A stretch of DNA of 19,505 nt from CAYXST01 sp964472495 (GTDB lineage Bacteria; Patescibacteriota; Minisyncoccia; Portnoybacterales; UBA2143), in assembly GCA_964472495.1 (NCBI GenBank), contig CAYYLD010000010.1:1-19505 (forward strand), in the 5' to 3' direction. A program made the translations under genes and the position numbers. Positions 1 to 7,111 of this stretch are shown here, piece after piece (within the stretch, counting starts at the first letter, position 1; every line of letters begins with the position of its first letter). The notes under the pieces were generated by a model. It made no database searches. It saw only the letters and a program-made list of their open reading frames with translations, and had not been told where the DNA came from.

Positions 1-101
1 AGCGGGGCGTCCCTTTTTGCGTCAGCGGGGCGTCCCTTTTTACTACACCCTTTTTCAAAAAAGGGTGTAGTAAAAAGGGACGCCCCGGAAGGGACGCCCC
101 G
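1..101. repeat. Cluster of GGGGCGTCCCTTTTT repeats with a 62-nt palindrome
   Basis: AGCGGGGCGTCCCTTTTT occurs twice in direct orientation (1-18 and 24-41). The second copy is the left end of a near-perfect palindrome at 26-87, with 30-nt arms and a 2-nt centre (56-57). A further inverted copy, AAGGGACGCCCCG, follows at 89-101. The same core recurs at 11976-12021, 14652-14683, 15040-15050 and 17612-17732, always between genes. It behaves like a REP/MITE-type dispersed palindrome. No transposase is visible in the window. The local copies may be cut by the window edge. Confidence 0.85.
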
Positions 102-111
102 AAAAGTAAAA

Positions 112-165
112 AAAGAAGGCCGAAAGACGAGCAAAAAACCCTCTCTATCTCGTTTGGCCTTCTTT
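112..165 (-). terminator. Intrinsic terminator hairpin, probably for the sigma/membrane-partner operon
   Basis: AAGAAGGCC..GACGAG (from 112) pairs with CTCGT..GGCCTTCTT (to 165) around a 17-nt loop. Read on the minus strand, the stem is followed by a T-rich tract (TTCTTTTTTTACTTTT). This suits it as the terminator of the minus-strand genes ending at 248. It could also work on the plus strand. Confidence 0.6.
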
Positions 166-206
166 ACATATTAATACAAGTTAAACCGTTTTTTATTCCA
201 TTTATT

Positions 207-235
207 CGGGAAACCGCTCGCGGAGCGGTTTCCCG
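207..235. terminator. Perfect 13-bp hairpin downstream of the gene ending at 248
   Basis: CGGGAAACCGCTC (207-219) is perfectly complementary to GAGCGGTTTCCCG (223-235) with a 3-nt loop. It lies 13 nt beyond the stop codon of the minus-strand membrane protein. The minus-strand tail is A/T-rich but not a clean T run. It may protect the 3' end or act as a weak terminator ahead of the stronger one at 112-165. Confidence 0.5.
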
Positions 236-247
236 ACCCCCAACCAT

Positions 248-979
248 CTACCTGGACCAGGGCATCGGCCGATGGGGCCGCCTTTGAAAAATATCAAACT
301 CATCGTCAACCTTACGAACATCAAAAGCTTCTACCCTGTTGTCGTCCCTTTTACCCAAGACAACCACCCTGTCATTCTCCTGAATATCGGTTGAAGTAGC
401 TACAACAGTCAATAGCTCGCCTCGGGGCGTCTCTATGGAGAAACCTTCATCCGTTATTCCGATGACAATTCCCTGGTGAACATCAGCTAACTTAGGCAGA
501 CCCAAGCCGCCATAAAATCCTCCCATCATCGGCAATCTCCCTTCGCGAGCTCTCCAAAAAAGCTCCGGGTGAAAAGGCGTCTTGGCAATCAGAAAACTAC
601 CCAAAAAAGCTAAAAGAATAATTCCCAGAACAGAATAAAGAATTGGCCGGCGATAAGCGAAGGGAAAACGCTTAACAAATACCTCTAAAACAATAATCAA
701 GACGAGGGCAATGACAATCAAGAGCCAAGGCAACGACCTGAAGAAAACTCCCATGGCTCCAAAACCGAACTTGGGCAAAAACCAGACCCCGCTGGTCCGT
801 AAATTAAAAACGATAAAACTAACCAGGTACAAGACAAAAAGAGCGACTAAACAAACAATCAGAACAACTAAAATAGTTCTTAAAATGAAATAGCTTTTCG
901 GTCGCATCTTGACCCGGCCGTTTCGGACTTGCTCAAGGACCCGTTTAATCAACGATGGTGATTTTTCTTCACTTTTCAT
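248..979 (-). CDS. Three-TM membrane protein with C-terminal beta-rich domain; probable partner of the adjacent ECF sigma factor
   Basis: 243 aa. Seen: a basic N-terminus with KMRPKSYFILRT (about 24-35), three hydrophobic segments at about 30-58, 78-103 and 111-132, and a soluble tail (about 165-225) with GIVIGITDEGFSIETPRGE, which looks like a small beta-barrel/OB-like domain. The ATG overlaps the end of the sigma-factor gene by 11 nt, so the two are translationally coupled. Membrane proteins of this layout next to ECF sigma genes are common in Patescibacteria. By position it is likely an anti-sigma factor or membrane sensor, but no classical zinc anti-sigma (ZAS) motif is visible. The regulatory role is inference from context. 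Confidence 0.75.
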   Translation of the reverse strand: MKSEEKSPSLIKRVLEQVRNGRVKMRPKSYFILRTILVVLIVCLVALFVLYLVSFIVFNLRTSGVWFLPKFGFGAMGVFFRSLPWLLIVIALVLIIVLEVFVKRFPFAYRRPILYSVLGIILLAFLGSFLIAKTPFHPELFWRAREGRLPMMGGFYGGLGLPKLADVHQGIVIGITDEGFSIETPRGELLTVVATSTDIQENDRVVVLGKRDDNRVEAFDVRKVDDEFDIFQRRPHRPMPWSR

Positions 980-1547
980 AACGATAACCTAATTTTTGAC
1001 AAAATGATTTGATACTCTTTTTAGCTCGCTTTAATCTGACGCCGACCGTCGGCACAGGAATCCGCAGAACATCGGCAATTTCCCGATAAGTCAATTCTTC
1101 AAAATAATAGAGAATCAGCGGCTCGCGATATTTAAAGTCCAATTTATCAAGGCATTGTTCAATCATTTGGCAAATCTCTCGCTGGTTGGTCTTCTTATCA
1201 GCTTCGTCTTTAGAAGCAAGACGAGGCAACAAAATATCTAAGTCAAAAAAAGGCATTGGTTCTTTGCCTTTCTTTTTGATGGCGTTAATGAATTCATTGT
1301 GAGCGATGCGGTAGAGCCAGGCGGAAAATTTTTTAGAGGCATCAAAACTCTGGATATTGGTATAGGCCTTAATAAATACTTCCTGAACCAAATCCTCAAT
1401 ATCATGATAATTGAAAAGAAATCTTCTGGCGTAGCGTAACATTTTCGCCTGATACCTTTTAACCAAGATACCAAATGACTCAATTTTGCCCGCCTGAACC
1501 ATCCGGACTACCTCCTCATCAATCAATCGCCTTTTTGGTTGAGGCAT
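969..1547 (-). CDS. ECF-type RNA polymerase sigma-70 factor
   Basis: 192 aa, the usual ECF length. Region 2 is recognisable: DIEDLVQEVFIKAY (about 49-62, core-binding 2.2), then FSAWLYRIAHNEFIN (about 74-88, -10 recognition). Region 4 (about 139-180) has LTYREIADVLRIPVPTVGVRLKRAKKSI, the helix-turn-helix that contacts the -35 element. The linker is short and there is no region 1.1 or 3. The gene overlaps the downstream membrane protein by 11 nt, the standard sigma/anti-sigma arrangement. The ATG has only a weak AGAAG upstream. A promoter-like TTGACT/TATTGT lies in the 59-nt gap to the preceding gene. The regulon cannot be read from the sequence. Confidence 0.93.
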   Translation of the reverse strand: MPQPKRRLIDEEVVRMVQAGKIESFGILVKRYQAKMLRYARRFLFNYHDIEDLVQEVFIKAYTNIQSFDASKKFSAWLYRIAHNEFINAIKKKGKEPMPFFDLDILLPRLASKDEADKKTNQREICQMIEQCLDKLDFKYREPLILYYFEELTYREIADVLRIPVPTVGVRLKRAKKSIKSFCQKLGYRYEK

Positions 1548-1568
1548 AGATGACTTCTATTATTTATT

Positions 1569-1598
1569 ACAATAGTCCTCTTTCTTTATTTCAGTCAA
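1569..1598 (-). promoter_or_regulatory. Putative sigma-70 promoter of the ECF sigma gene
   Basis: On the minus strand, TTGACT (1598-1593), an 18-nt spacer and TATTGT (1574-1569) lie about 21 nt upstream of the sigma-factor ATG. There is no terminator between the membrane gene ending at 1607 and this site, so read-through from upstream is also possible. Confidence 0.45.
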
Positions 1599-1606
1599 GA
1601 GCTCTA

Positions 1607-2284
1607 TTAAGTCAAATCTCTTGTCCGATACCCCTTAATATATTCAAAAAGAGTAGACCAGCAGGCACCGGCCGCAAAACCCATAGCTATTTCTTCTAAA
1701 GGAACGCCCCAAATCATAATTCCCCAGAAATTCTCTAAATTATAGGTTGAGACAATGTAGCCCGGAAATAATCTATTAAAAATGAGAAAAAATAAAAAAT
1801 AGATTAGAGCAAAAAAAACTCCCCCTAAAATTATCTGGACAATTAAGTCCTTTCTTTTAAAAGCAATTATTCCCGCTCCGACCAATAAAGAAACAATTGC
1901 ATTATAGACGGTTCGACTAGGGAATAACAATTCTAGAGAAATAAAGATTAAAGCAACAATCAAATAAGGACCGAAGAAAGATTTATGCTCTAATCTTATT
2001 TTAGCTGTTTTCTTTCTACCAACTACCTCATAAATCACAGCCGTGATCCCACCGCCACTAAAGAATAAAAGGAAACTTTCTAAGCTGAATCCAAATCGGC
2101 TGATTAAGTTAAAAAGAGAGGGCGGATTCCAGTATTCCGGAACGAGCAAACGCTCAACAAATCCGAAAGGCAGAGCCAATAAGCTCCCGAAAATCATTTC
2201 TTTACGCAAGTCCTTTCTCAAAACAAAGAAAAGGAACCAGACCAGAAATAAAATAAAGCAACCAATAAAATAGGCGTATCGCAT
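1607..2284 (-). CDS. Polytopic membrane protein resembling the lycopene cyclase domain family
   Basis: 225 aa from the ATG at 2284. An in-frame TTG at 2302 would add six residues (MIRWDY), but neither start has a good Shine-Dalgarno site. About six to seven hydrophobic segments fill the protein. Diagnostic-looking motifs (numbering from the TTG start) are VPEYWNPPSLFNL (about 54-66), LESFLLFFSGGGITAVIYE (about 74-92) and, near the C-terminus, WGVPLEEIAMGF (about 198-209). These resemble the conserved acidic VPLEE and PEYW-type motifs of heterodimeric/fungal-type lycopene cyclase domains. No crtB, crtI or other carotenoid gene lies nearby, so the substrate is unknown. It is upstream of the sigma gene in the same direction. 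The family call is from motif memory and is moderate. Confidence 0.55.
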   Translation of the reverse strand: MRYAYFIGCFILFLVWFLFFVLRKDLRKEMIFGSLLALPFGFVERLLVPEYWNPPSLFNLISRFGFSLESFLLFFSGGGITAVIYEVVGRKKTAKIRLEHKSFFGPYLIVALIFISLELLFPSRTVYNAIVSLLVGAGIIAFKRKDLIVQIILGGVFFALIYFLFFLIFNRLFPGYIVSTYNLENFWGIMIWGVPLEEIAMGFAAGACWSTLFEYIKGYRTRDLT

Positions 2285-2308
2285 ATAGTCCCATCTTATC
2301 AATTTTTA

Positions 2309-2342
2309 TTGACTTTCACAAACGCATCAAGCAATATATCAG
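2309..2342 (+). promoter_or_regulatory. Promoter/operator block upstream of the PurN-like gene (copy 1 of 2)
   Basis: TTGACTTT.ACAA.C..ATCAAGCA..ATAT. is shared almost base for base with 3203-3236 upstream of the PurM-like gene (about 26 of 33 positions identical). TTGACT is a good -35. The -10 is unclear: CAATAT at 17 nt or TATATC at 20 nt. A short hairpin (GGACT..AGTCC, about 2347-2367) follows in the predicted leader. Conservation through the spacer suggests a regulator site rather than a bare promoter. Confidence 0.6.
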
Positions 2343-2409
2343 AGGAAGGACTAAAACTAAAAGTCCCTTAAAAACCACCAATAATTAAACATTTAAAAGG
2401 AGGTAGCCC

Positions 2410-3096
2410 ATGGATTGTGATATTAATCTGGCATTAATTGCCTCAGGAAGCGGAACCGATGCCAACTCTATTATGCAGGCCTGGAAATTTGGTTGTATAC
2501 CAGAAGTAAATTCTGTTCTACTTATCAGCACTAAGGCCAAGGCAGGATGCTTGGGAAAAGCTTACAAACTTGGCATCCCCCTTGAAACTGTTGACTACTC
2601 CAAATCGACACAGGGACAAAAAACAAAAAAGGATAAGGAGACCACTTTCGGGAAGAAAATTGCCTTGACTTTAAAAAAAAATAAAATCAATCTGGTTTTC
2701 TTGGTCGGATGCATAAAGATGATTCCGACTGTCAATGGCATCGCTATGTATAACATCCATCCGGCTGACACAAAAGAACATGGCGGATACATGATGTATG
2801 GTCTTAAGGTGCATATCCACGTTTTGGAAAGGATTCGCGATAAAATCTCGCGCGGCTGGAAGAAATCCGACGAAAGATTTTTCACCTATCCCACCATTCA
2901 AGAAATCAGTCCGGAATATGACCAGGGCCAAATACTGCTCCAGGGTCACATAGAAATCCCTCGGTTGATTATCGTTCAATTGGATGAAAGGCCTATTGAT
3001 GAATTAGCCAAAAAACTGCAAAAGCACGTACTTCCCTACGAATGGTTAATGCTCCCGGCGGCAGTCCGAATGGCAGCCAAAAGAATACTCACATAA
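2410..3096 (+). CDS. PurN-like formyltransferase (phosphoribosylglycinamide formyltransferase family)
   Basis: 228 aa, close to PurN length. ASGSGTDANSIM (11-22) matches the N-terminal phosphate-binding loop of GAR transformylases. FLVGCIKMIP (97-106) corresponds to the FLAGFMRIL strand. NIHPAD (115-120) carries the catalytic Asn and His (N115, H117), and SPEYDQGQILLQ (167-178) supplies the catalytic Asp (D171). Known family reaction: formyl transfer from 10-formyl-THF to GAR. The segment after NIHPA is divergent (TKEHGGYMMYGLKVHIHVL, about 121-139), so the acceptor could differ. A strong AAAGGAGGT lies 8 nt before the ATG. A PurM-like gene follows in the same direction behind a terminator and its own promoter. 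No other pur genes are visible. Confidence 0.8.
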   Translation: MDCDINLALIASGSGTDANSIMQAWKFGCIPEVNSVLLISTKAKAGCLGKAYKLGIPLETVDYSKSTQGQKTKKDKETTFGKKIALTLKKNKINLVFLVGCIKMIPTVNGIAMYNIHPADTKEHGGYMMYGLKVHIHVLERIRDKISRGWKKSDERFFTYPTIQEISPEYDQGQILLQGHIEIPRLIIVQLDERPIDELAKKLQKHVLPYEWLMLPAAVRMAAKRILT

Positions 3097-3118
3097 AACA
3101 AAAGTGGCAAAATACGAG

Positions 3119-3153
3119 AAAGGGCAATATGGTTTAGCTATATTGTCCTTTTA
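3119..3153 (+). terminator. Intrinsic terminator after the PurN-like gene
   Basis: AAAGGGCAATAT (3119-3130) pairs with ATATTGTCCTTT (3140-3151), with one G-U pair and a 9-nt loop. T-rich sequence follows. It separates the PurN-like and PurM-like genes into two transcription units. Confidence 0.75.
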
Positions 3154-3202
3154 GTTTATAAAATAATACAAAAAACTAAACTATTCTACTATTCCATTTT
3201 CG

Positions 3203-3236
3203 TTGACTTTTACAACCATATCAAGCATCATATTAA
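3203..3236 (+). promoter_or_regulatory. Promoter/operator block upstream of the PurM-like gene (copy 2 of 2)
   Basis: Nearly identical to 2309-2342: TTGACTTTTACAACC followed by ATCAAGCA..ATAT. TTGACT is at 3203-3208 and the -10 is uncertain. It is followed at 3242-3256 by a GGGCT-GAA-AGCCC hairpin and a TTTT run, a possible early attenuator. The leader to the ATG at 3335 is about 95 nt. Confidence 0.6.
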
Positions 3237-3334
3237 ACAAGGAGGGCTGAAAGCCCTTTTAAAATTGTAAAATTGAATAATTTCAGGTAAAAATAGAATT
3301 TAAGAAACCCTTAGAATATGGAGGAGGTAAGACT

Positions 3335-4570
3335 ATGGATGATCTATATAAACGGGAAGTCGTTGACCCAGGATACAGGGCTTCGGTAATGGCCAAAGAA
3401 ATTTGTTTTCAAAGCCATAAGAACTGCCAAGCCGTTCATATCGTTCCACATCAGCCGAACAATTTTCGCGGCCCCATCGGATTCATCTGGAAAAAACATG
3501 TTCTGAAACAAATGATGGACTTTAAGACTATCCCAAGCACCGAACAAATCGGACACTGGACCATGGCCGAAGAAGTTGAAAATGACGGCGCCGGTGGTAA
3601 ATGCCAGTTTTTTACACTCATTGGCACACCCGAAGTCTTTCGTAGACTCGGCTGGGAAATTATCGCTATGACGGCCGATGACTTTGCTCGTTCCGGAAGA
3701 TTCCCGGCAGTGATTGACAACGAAATCAACACCAAACGGATTACCAATGAAAGTTTTCCACTCTTTCAGGCAATGATAGAAGGATATGGAGACGCGCTTA
3801 ATCAAACCGGCCTGGTCAATATCACCGGAGAAGTCGCTATCATGAAGCATAGCATCACCGCTTTCTGCGACATTAATTCCGACGAACAACTGATTCTAAC
3901 CTGGGGCGCTTCATGTATTGGACTCGCCCACCGTGATTTACTTATCGACGGCTCCAAAATCAGACCGGGGATGCCGATAATTGGATTCTGGGAACCGGGC
4001 TACCGATGTAACGGCGGAACATTTTTCACCAATCTCCTTTTGGAAAAATTCGGGCCCAAGATTCAAGATATCATGAATAATCCCGAAGCCATGGAATTTG
4101 TCAAAAAACTGACTATCCTTTCCCAAAGCTACGCTAAAACCATCTGTCGAATCGTTGGTTGGAAACCTGACGGAAGCATCGACCATCCTTTAGTAAAAAT
4201 AGCCGGTATCGCCCATATTACCGGTGGTGGCATTTGGGACAAATTCAAAGAAATTCTTCCGGAAGGGGTGGGCGCCAAATTAGATTCCATGCCTAAACCG
4301 GCCGAAGTTCTTCTTCGGGCCCAGGAATTGTCATGGGATACCAAATTACGTCTGACCGACTATCAGGCCCACGGAACTCTTCATGGCGGATGCGGAATGC
4401 TGATTATTGTTGAAAATCAAAGCGATGCCGACACAGTCATCCAAGAATCAGTTAAAGACGAAATTGAAAGTCGCATTGTCGGATATACAATCAAATCTCC
4501 CAAACAGGAAGTCATCATCTACTCTAGATTCGCCGAAGGAAAAGTTCTTTCATCCGAAAAACCAGAATAA
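3335..4570 (+). CDS. PurM-like AIR synthase homologue (divergent)
   Basis: 411 aa, longer than typical PurM (about 345). Recognisable family motifs in order: DGAGGK (84-89, for DGVGTK), AMTADDF (111-117, for VAMcvND), TGEVAIM (164-170, for GGETAEM), CNGGTFF (225-231, for SNGysL) and GIAHITGGGIWDKF (291-304), the best-conserved PurM C-terminal signature. HGGCGMLIIV (350-359) corresponds to the GiGmvliv strand. Known PurM reaction: ATP-dependent closure of FGAM to AIR in purine synthesis. GGETAEM and DGVGTK are both altered, so the substrate may differ from FGAM. GGAGGAGGT precedes the ATG. It shares a promoter block with the PurN-like gene, so the two are probably co-regulated although terminated separately. 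Confidence 0.8.
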   Translation: MDDLYKREVVDPGYRASVMAKEICFQSHKNCQAVHIVPHQPNNFRGPIGFIWKKHVLKQMMDFKTIPSTEQIGHWTMAEEVENDGAGGKCQFFTLIGTPEVFRRLGWEIIAMTADDFARSGRFPAVIDNEINTKRITNESFPLFQAMIEGYGDALNQTGLVNITGEVAIMKHSITAFCDINSDEQLILTWGASCIGLAHRDLLIDGSKIRPGMPIIGFWEPGYRCNGGTFFTNLLLEKFGPKIQDIMNNPEAMEFVKKLTILSQSYAKTICRIVGWKPDGSIDHPLVKIAGIAHITGGGIWDKFKEILPEGVGAKLDSMPKPAEVLLRAQELSWDTKLRLTDYQAHGTLHGGCGMLIIVENQSDADTVIQESVKDEIESRIVGYTIKSPKQEVIIYSRFAEGKVLSSEKPE

Positions 4571-4594
4571 AATCCGGAATACAAACCTAAACGC

Positions 4595-4625
4595 AAAGGA
4601 AGGGCGACAATCGCTCTTCCTTTTT
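4595..4625 (+). terminator. Intrinsic terminator after the PurM-like gene
   Basis: AAAGGAAGGGCGA (4595-4607) pairs with TCGCTCTTCCTTT (4611-4623), with one G-U pair and a CAA loop, followed by a T run. It lies 25 nt after the stop codon. Confidence 0.85.
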
Positions 4626-4868
4626 AATTTCGTCAATTTTAACACATCGCGGTCCCTCAAACCGCTGCCCACGTTGGCTGACCACCTCGGTCCAGATTAA
4701 TAAGATACGAGACCTTTAAGGACTTTCTTGAATTATCCAATCACTCTCGACCAACGCACTCCAGTCACTATTATTCTACCACAAATGAGACAGATGAGAC
4801 ACTATAAAAGGATTGTTTGAGTGTTTAGTTTCGGCTGCATTACAACCTTTTCTTTGGGAATGCCGTTG
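4626..4868. other. Intergenic stretch without a recognisable gene
   Basis: Between the PurM terminator and the promoter of the Gre-like gene. No supported ORF, tRNA or long repeat is visible. A short GCGGT..ACCGC hairpin sits near 4647-4664. Nothing else stands out. Confidence 0.5.
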
Positions 4869-4897
4869 TTGACTAAAATAATTCTTACATTTAATAT
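4869..4897 (+). promoter_or_regulatory. Sigma-70 promoter of the Gre-like gene
   Basis: TTGACT (4869-4874), a 17-nt spacer and TAATAT (4892-4897). This is close to consensus with ideal spacing. It implies a leader of about 85-90 nt before the ATG at 4991. Confidence 0.7.
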
Positions 4898-4990
4898 TGA
4901 ATTAGTTCATCTACATAATAATATTAGTAGGTAGTAAATTAGAAGACAGCATTAAAGAACCGCATAATAACTTAACTCAAGGAGGACTTC

Positions 4991-5455
4991 ATGAAAAAGG
5001 AAGAGGTGATTAAGGCAGTCGCAAAGGTTTTTACAGACAAAATCAGTGAGCTCAAATCTTCATTAGAAGGGACCAGGGACAGAGCGCGAGATGCTCCGGG
5101 ACATAATGTCTCTCATTCGGACACGTCCAGGTTTCAACTCAGTAACTTAGCCCTTGGTATCGAAAGACAGGTCGTGGAATACGAAGAGATACTAAAGCAA
5201 ATAAAAGGCGTATCCTTAGAGCCCGCCGACAAAATATCCGTCGGTTCGTTGTTTATCCTTTGCGATACAGGCAACGATGAGGAAAGAAATTTTCTTATGC
5301 TCTATCAAGGAGGCGGAGAAAAAATTATTGTTGACGGTGTCGAAATCACGACCTTGTCCGTTACGGCTCCAATCGCGCAAGTCTGTCTCGGCAAAGAGAT
5401 AGACGATGAAGTAAAATACAGGAATACCACATTTGGAGTCACCGAAATACAATAA
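4991..5455 (+). CDS. GreA/GreB-like transcription elongation factor homologue
   Basis: 154 aa, the usual Gre length. Residues 1-75 are charged and helical and could form the coiled-coil that enters the RNAP secondary channel; they contain RDAPGHNVSHSDTSRFQLSN (about 33-52). Residues 82-154 resemble the Gre C-terminal FKBP-like domain: KISVGSLFIL (81-90), then TLSVTAPIAQVCLGKEIDDEV (about 121-141), matching the S-x-x-SP-hG-x-x-LLGK-x-x-GD-x-V pattern. The family rescues backtracked polymerase by stimulating transcript cleavage. The HSDTS loop, not a classical acidic pair, occupies the presumed tip, so it may be a Gre-fold RNAP-binding protein rather than a true cleavage factor. AAGGAGG precedes the ATG. 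Single-gene unit with its own promoter and terminator. Confidence 0.65.
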   Translation: MKKEEVIKAVAKVFTDKISELKSSLEGTRDRARDAPGHNVSHSDTSRFQLSNLALGIERQVVEYEEILKQIKGVSLEPADKISVGSLFILCDTGNDEERNFLMLYQGGGEKIIVDGVEITTLSVTAPIAQVCLGKEIDDEVKYRNTTFGVTEIQ

Positions 5456-5474
5456 AACAAATGCCGTGAATTAT

Positions 5475-5504
5475 AAAAGCGTCTGGACAACCAGGCGCTT
5501 TTCA
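5475..5504. terminator. Bidirectional terminator between convergent genes
   Basis: AAAAGCGTCTGG (5475-5486) and CCAGGCGCTTTT (5491-5502) form a 12-bp stem with one mismatch/wobble and an ACAA loop. A and T runs flank both sides. It sits between the Gre-like gene (plus) and the MazG-like gene (minus) and can serve both. Confidence 0.85.
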
Positions 5505-5520
5505 TTTATTGGAATATTTC

Positions 5521-5874
5521 TTACTTAAACTCCGCATTCTTCGGCTTGTTAAACTTACGTATTTTTGCGTCGTAAGTTCTCCCCTCGCAATAATTCAACT
5601 TGCGCTCCATGACTTTTTCTAATTTATCTTTGGTGTAATTATCTTCGGTAACATTCGCTACCTTACAAGCGAAAACTATAACATCGGCCACTTCTGCCAA
5701 AATGTCATCCCATTCTTTTTCCAAGGCAGCTTTAGCTGTTTCTCCCACCTCTTCCATTAACTTAAATAGAGCTATCCTCATTTGTTCGTCCTTGTCAAAA
5801 GTAATGCCTTTTTCTTTGCAAAAGTTCCTTTCCCAATCTTGAATTTTTTTAATAGTAATTTGTTTTTGAGTCAT
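5521..5874 (-). CDS. MazG-like nucleotide pyrophosphohydrolase
   Basis: 117 aa, a single compact MazG-type domain. The metal-binding motif EExxE...ExxD is intact: E41, E42 and E45 in KLMEEVGETAKAA, and E61 and D64 in AEVADVIVFA. The family hydrolyses (d)NTPs to (d)NMP plus PPi, often as house-cleaning of damaged nucleotides. The basic C-terminal tail (about 92-117) is outside the core. No Shine-Dalgarno site is obvious before the ATG. The upstream region is very A/T-rich with overlapping TTGATT/AATATT and TATAAT-like elements. Single-gene unit, convergent with the Gre-like gene. Confidence 0.85.
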   Translation of the reverse strand: MTQKQITIKKIQDWERNFCKEKGITFDKDEQMRIALFKLMEEVGETAKAALEKEWDDILAEVADVIVFACKVANVTEDNYTKDKLEKVMERKLNYCEGRTYDAKIRKFNKPKNAEFK

Positions 5875-5945
5875 TTTTTATTCTTAATTAATTGATACCC
5901 TTATTATAATATTAACATATTATCAATATTAATCAACAATAAATA

Positions 5946-5974
5946 ATAAGGCGAACAACTCGTGTCCGCCTTAT
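5946..5974 (-). terminator. Intrinsic terminator after the GHMP-superfamily gene
   Basis: ATAAGGCG (5946-5953) and CGCCTTAT (5967-5974) form the stem. On the minus strand a T-rich tail (TTATTATTTATTG) follows. It lies about 30 nt beyond the stop codon at 6005. Confidence 0.65.
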
Positions 5975-6004
5975 CTTATGATAAACTCCGTATGAAAATA
6001 CCAA

Positions 6005-7105
6005 TTAAAGCAAAGAGGAAATTTCGCGAATACCGTGATTATCCGGCTCGACAACCACGACATCGAAGTTTCTTTCTCCAAAGATGCCTTTGGCTTTTTC
6101 GATTGTCCCGTCCGTCGTCCTGGTAAGAGCCACCAGACTGGGACCCGCCGAAGTCATCCAGCCGCCCTCAATGTGATTGGCTTTCATCTGAAACAAGGTA
6201 TCAGCCAGGGCTGCCTGGTAATACAACATCTGCATAGCTTTGCCGCCGAACAAAGCATAGTTGTAAAAAGCGTCTCCGACCCTTCTCCAGTCTCCCTGGA
6301 CGGCGAAGGGCATGACTTCGGTAATAATCCAGAGGGCTGACTTAGCCGCATTGATCCGTTCGTTATGCCTTTCCCAACTCATACAATTCACGTCGGTATC
6401 GGATTCTTCAGGACCGGCCACGTGGACTCTCGGTGTTCCGACCACAAACCGGACGTCCCCCGGCATCTCAACCCTGAATATCATTTCACATTCAGATGAA
6501 GTGATGACAAAACCGCCATATTTAGCCGTATTGAACGACCCACCCGTTGAAGCGCCGGGAAAAACCAAACCCTTCGCCGAATCGGCCTCTTCAACAAAGT
6601 TGTAGGCGACCAGCTTCCTTAACTCCCGAAAAGAGAGAGGTTCACCGAGCAGCATATTAACCGCTGTCGCTGTCGATTCTGACATTATGGCACTTGAACC
6701 AAATCCCACATGACGATAAGGATGAGCCACGGTCTCGATGCTGAAGCCGCCTTTATAGTCTGTAACTTGCCTGACCATCTCCAAGATATGTTTTACAATC
6801 AGCGGCCTCTCACTTTTAATAAGGTCTTCCCCTCGGATTAAACCGGCCTTAACCTTAGTATAGGCATTGGCGGCAAAAGACATCTCGCCGGCCTTGTAAT
6901 CATTATGACCATCGGTGAATTTTAAAGCCGAATAATCAATCAGCCCCACATCAATACGGCATGGACATTGAAGAATCATCTCGTCGCGAGTTCCAATATT
7001 GCATTTGGCAATTTCCTCCGGTTTGTAAAACATCGTTCCCGGAGCACAGGGCTCGGGACTCCAAACTACCCTATCATAATGACTTGCCTCTACTTCCATT
7101 CTCAT
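6005..7105 (-). CDS. GHMP-superfamily protein, resembling beta-ribofuranosylaminobenzene 5'-phosphate synthase
   Basis: 366 aa. The glycine-rich ATP/phosphate loop is HPYRHVGFGSSAIMSES (about 128-144), matching GHMP motif 2 (P-x3-G-L/F-GSSA). CRIDVGLIDYS (49-59) resembles the RIHxGLID N-terminus of beta-RFAP synthases. GGWMTSAGPSLVALT (314-328) resembles their G-x-S-x-GPT-x-Y C-terminal motif. In archaea and methylotrophs that enzyme condenses PRPP and an aminobenzoate in tetrahydromethanopterin synthesis. No other pterin gene is here, so the substrate is unknown. AAAGGAGGTGAT lies 6 nt before the ATG. The gene starts 6 nt after the upstream P-loop kinase, with which it forms a two-gene operon. 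Confidence 0.65.
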   Translation of the reverse strand: MRMEVEASHYDRVVWSPEPCAPGTMFYKPEEIAKCNIGTRDEMILQCPCRIDVGLIDYSALKFTDGHNDYKAGEMSFAANAYTKVKAGLIRGEDLIKSERPLIVKHILEMVRQVTDYKGGFSIETVAHPYRHVGFGSSAIMSESTATAVNMLLGEPLSFRELRKLVAYNFVEEADSAKGLVFPGASTGGSFNTAKYGGFVITSSECEMIFRVEMPGDVRFVVGTPRVHVAGPEESDTDVNCMSWERHNERINAAKSALWIITEVMPFAVQGDWRRVGDAFYNYALFGGKAMQMLYYQAALADTLFQMKANHIEGGWMTSAGPSLVALTRTTDGTIEKAKGIFGERNFDVVVVEPDNHGIREISSLL

Positions 7106-7111
7106 AAGTCA

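Noticed and set aside
1..101. Possible CRISPR array from repeated GGGGCGTCCCTTTTT units
   Set aside because: Copies are in both orientations, form palindromes, lack regular unique spacers and recur singly elsewhere; no cas gene is present.
3344..3889. Long open frame antisense to the PurM-like gene
   Set aside because: It is a shadow of a gene with clear family motifs, and has no ribosome-binding site or recognisable domain.
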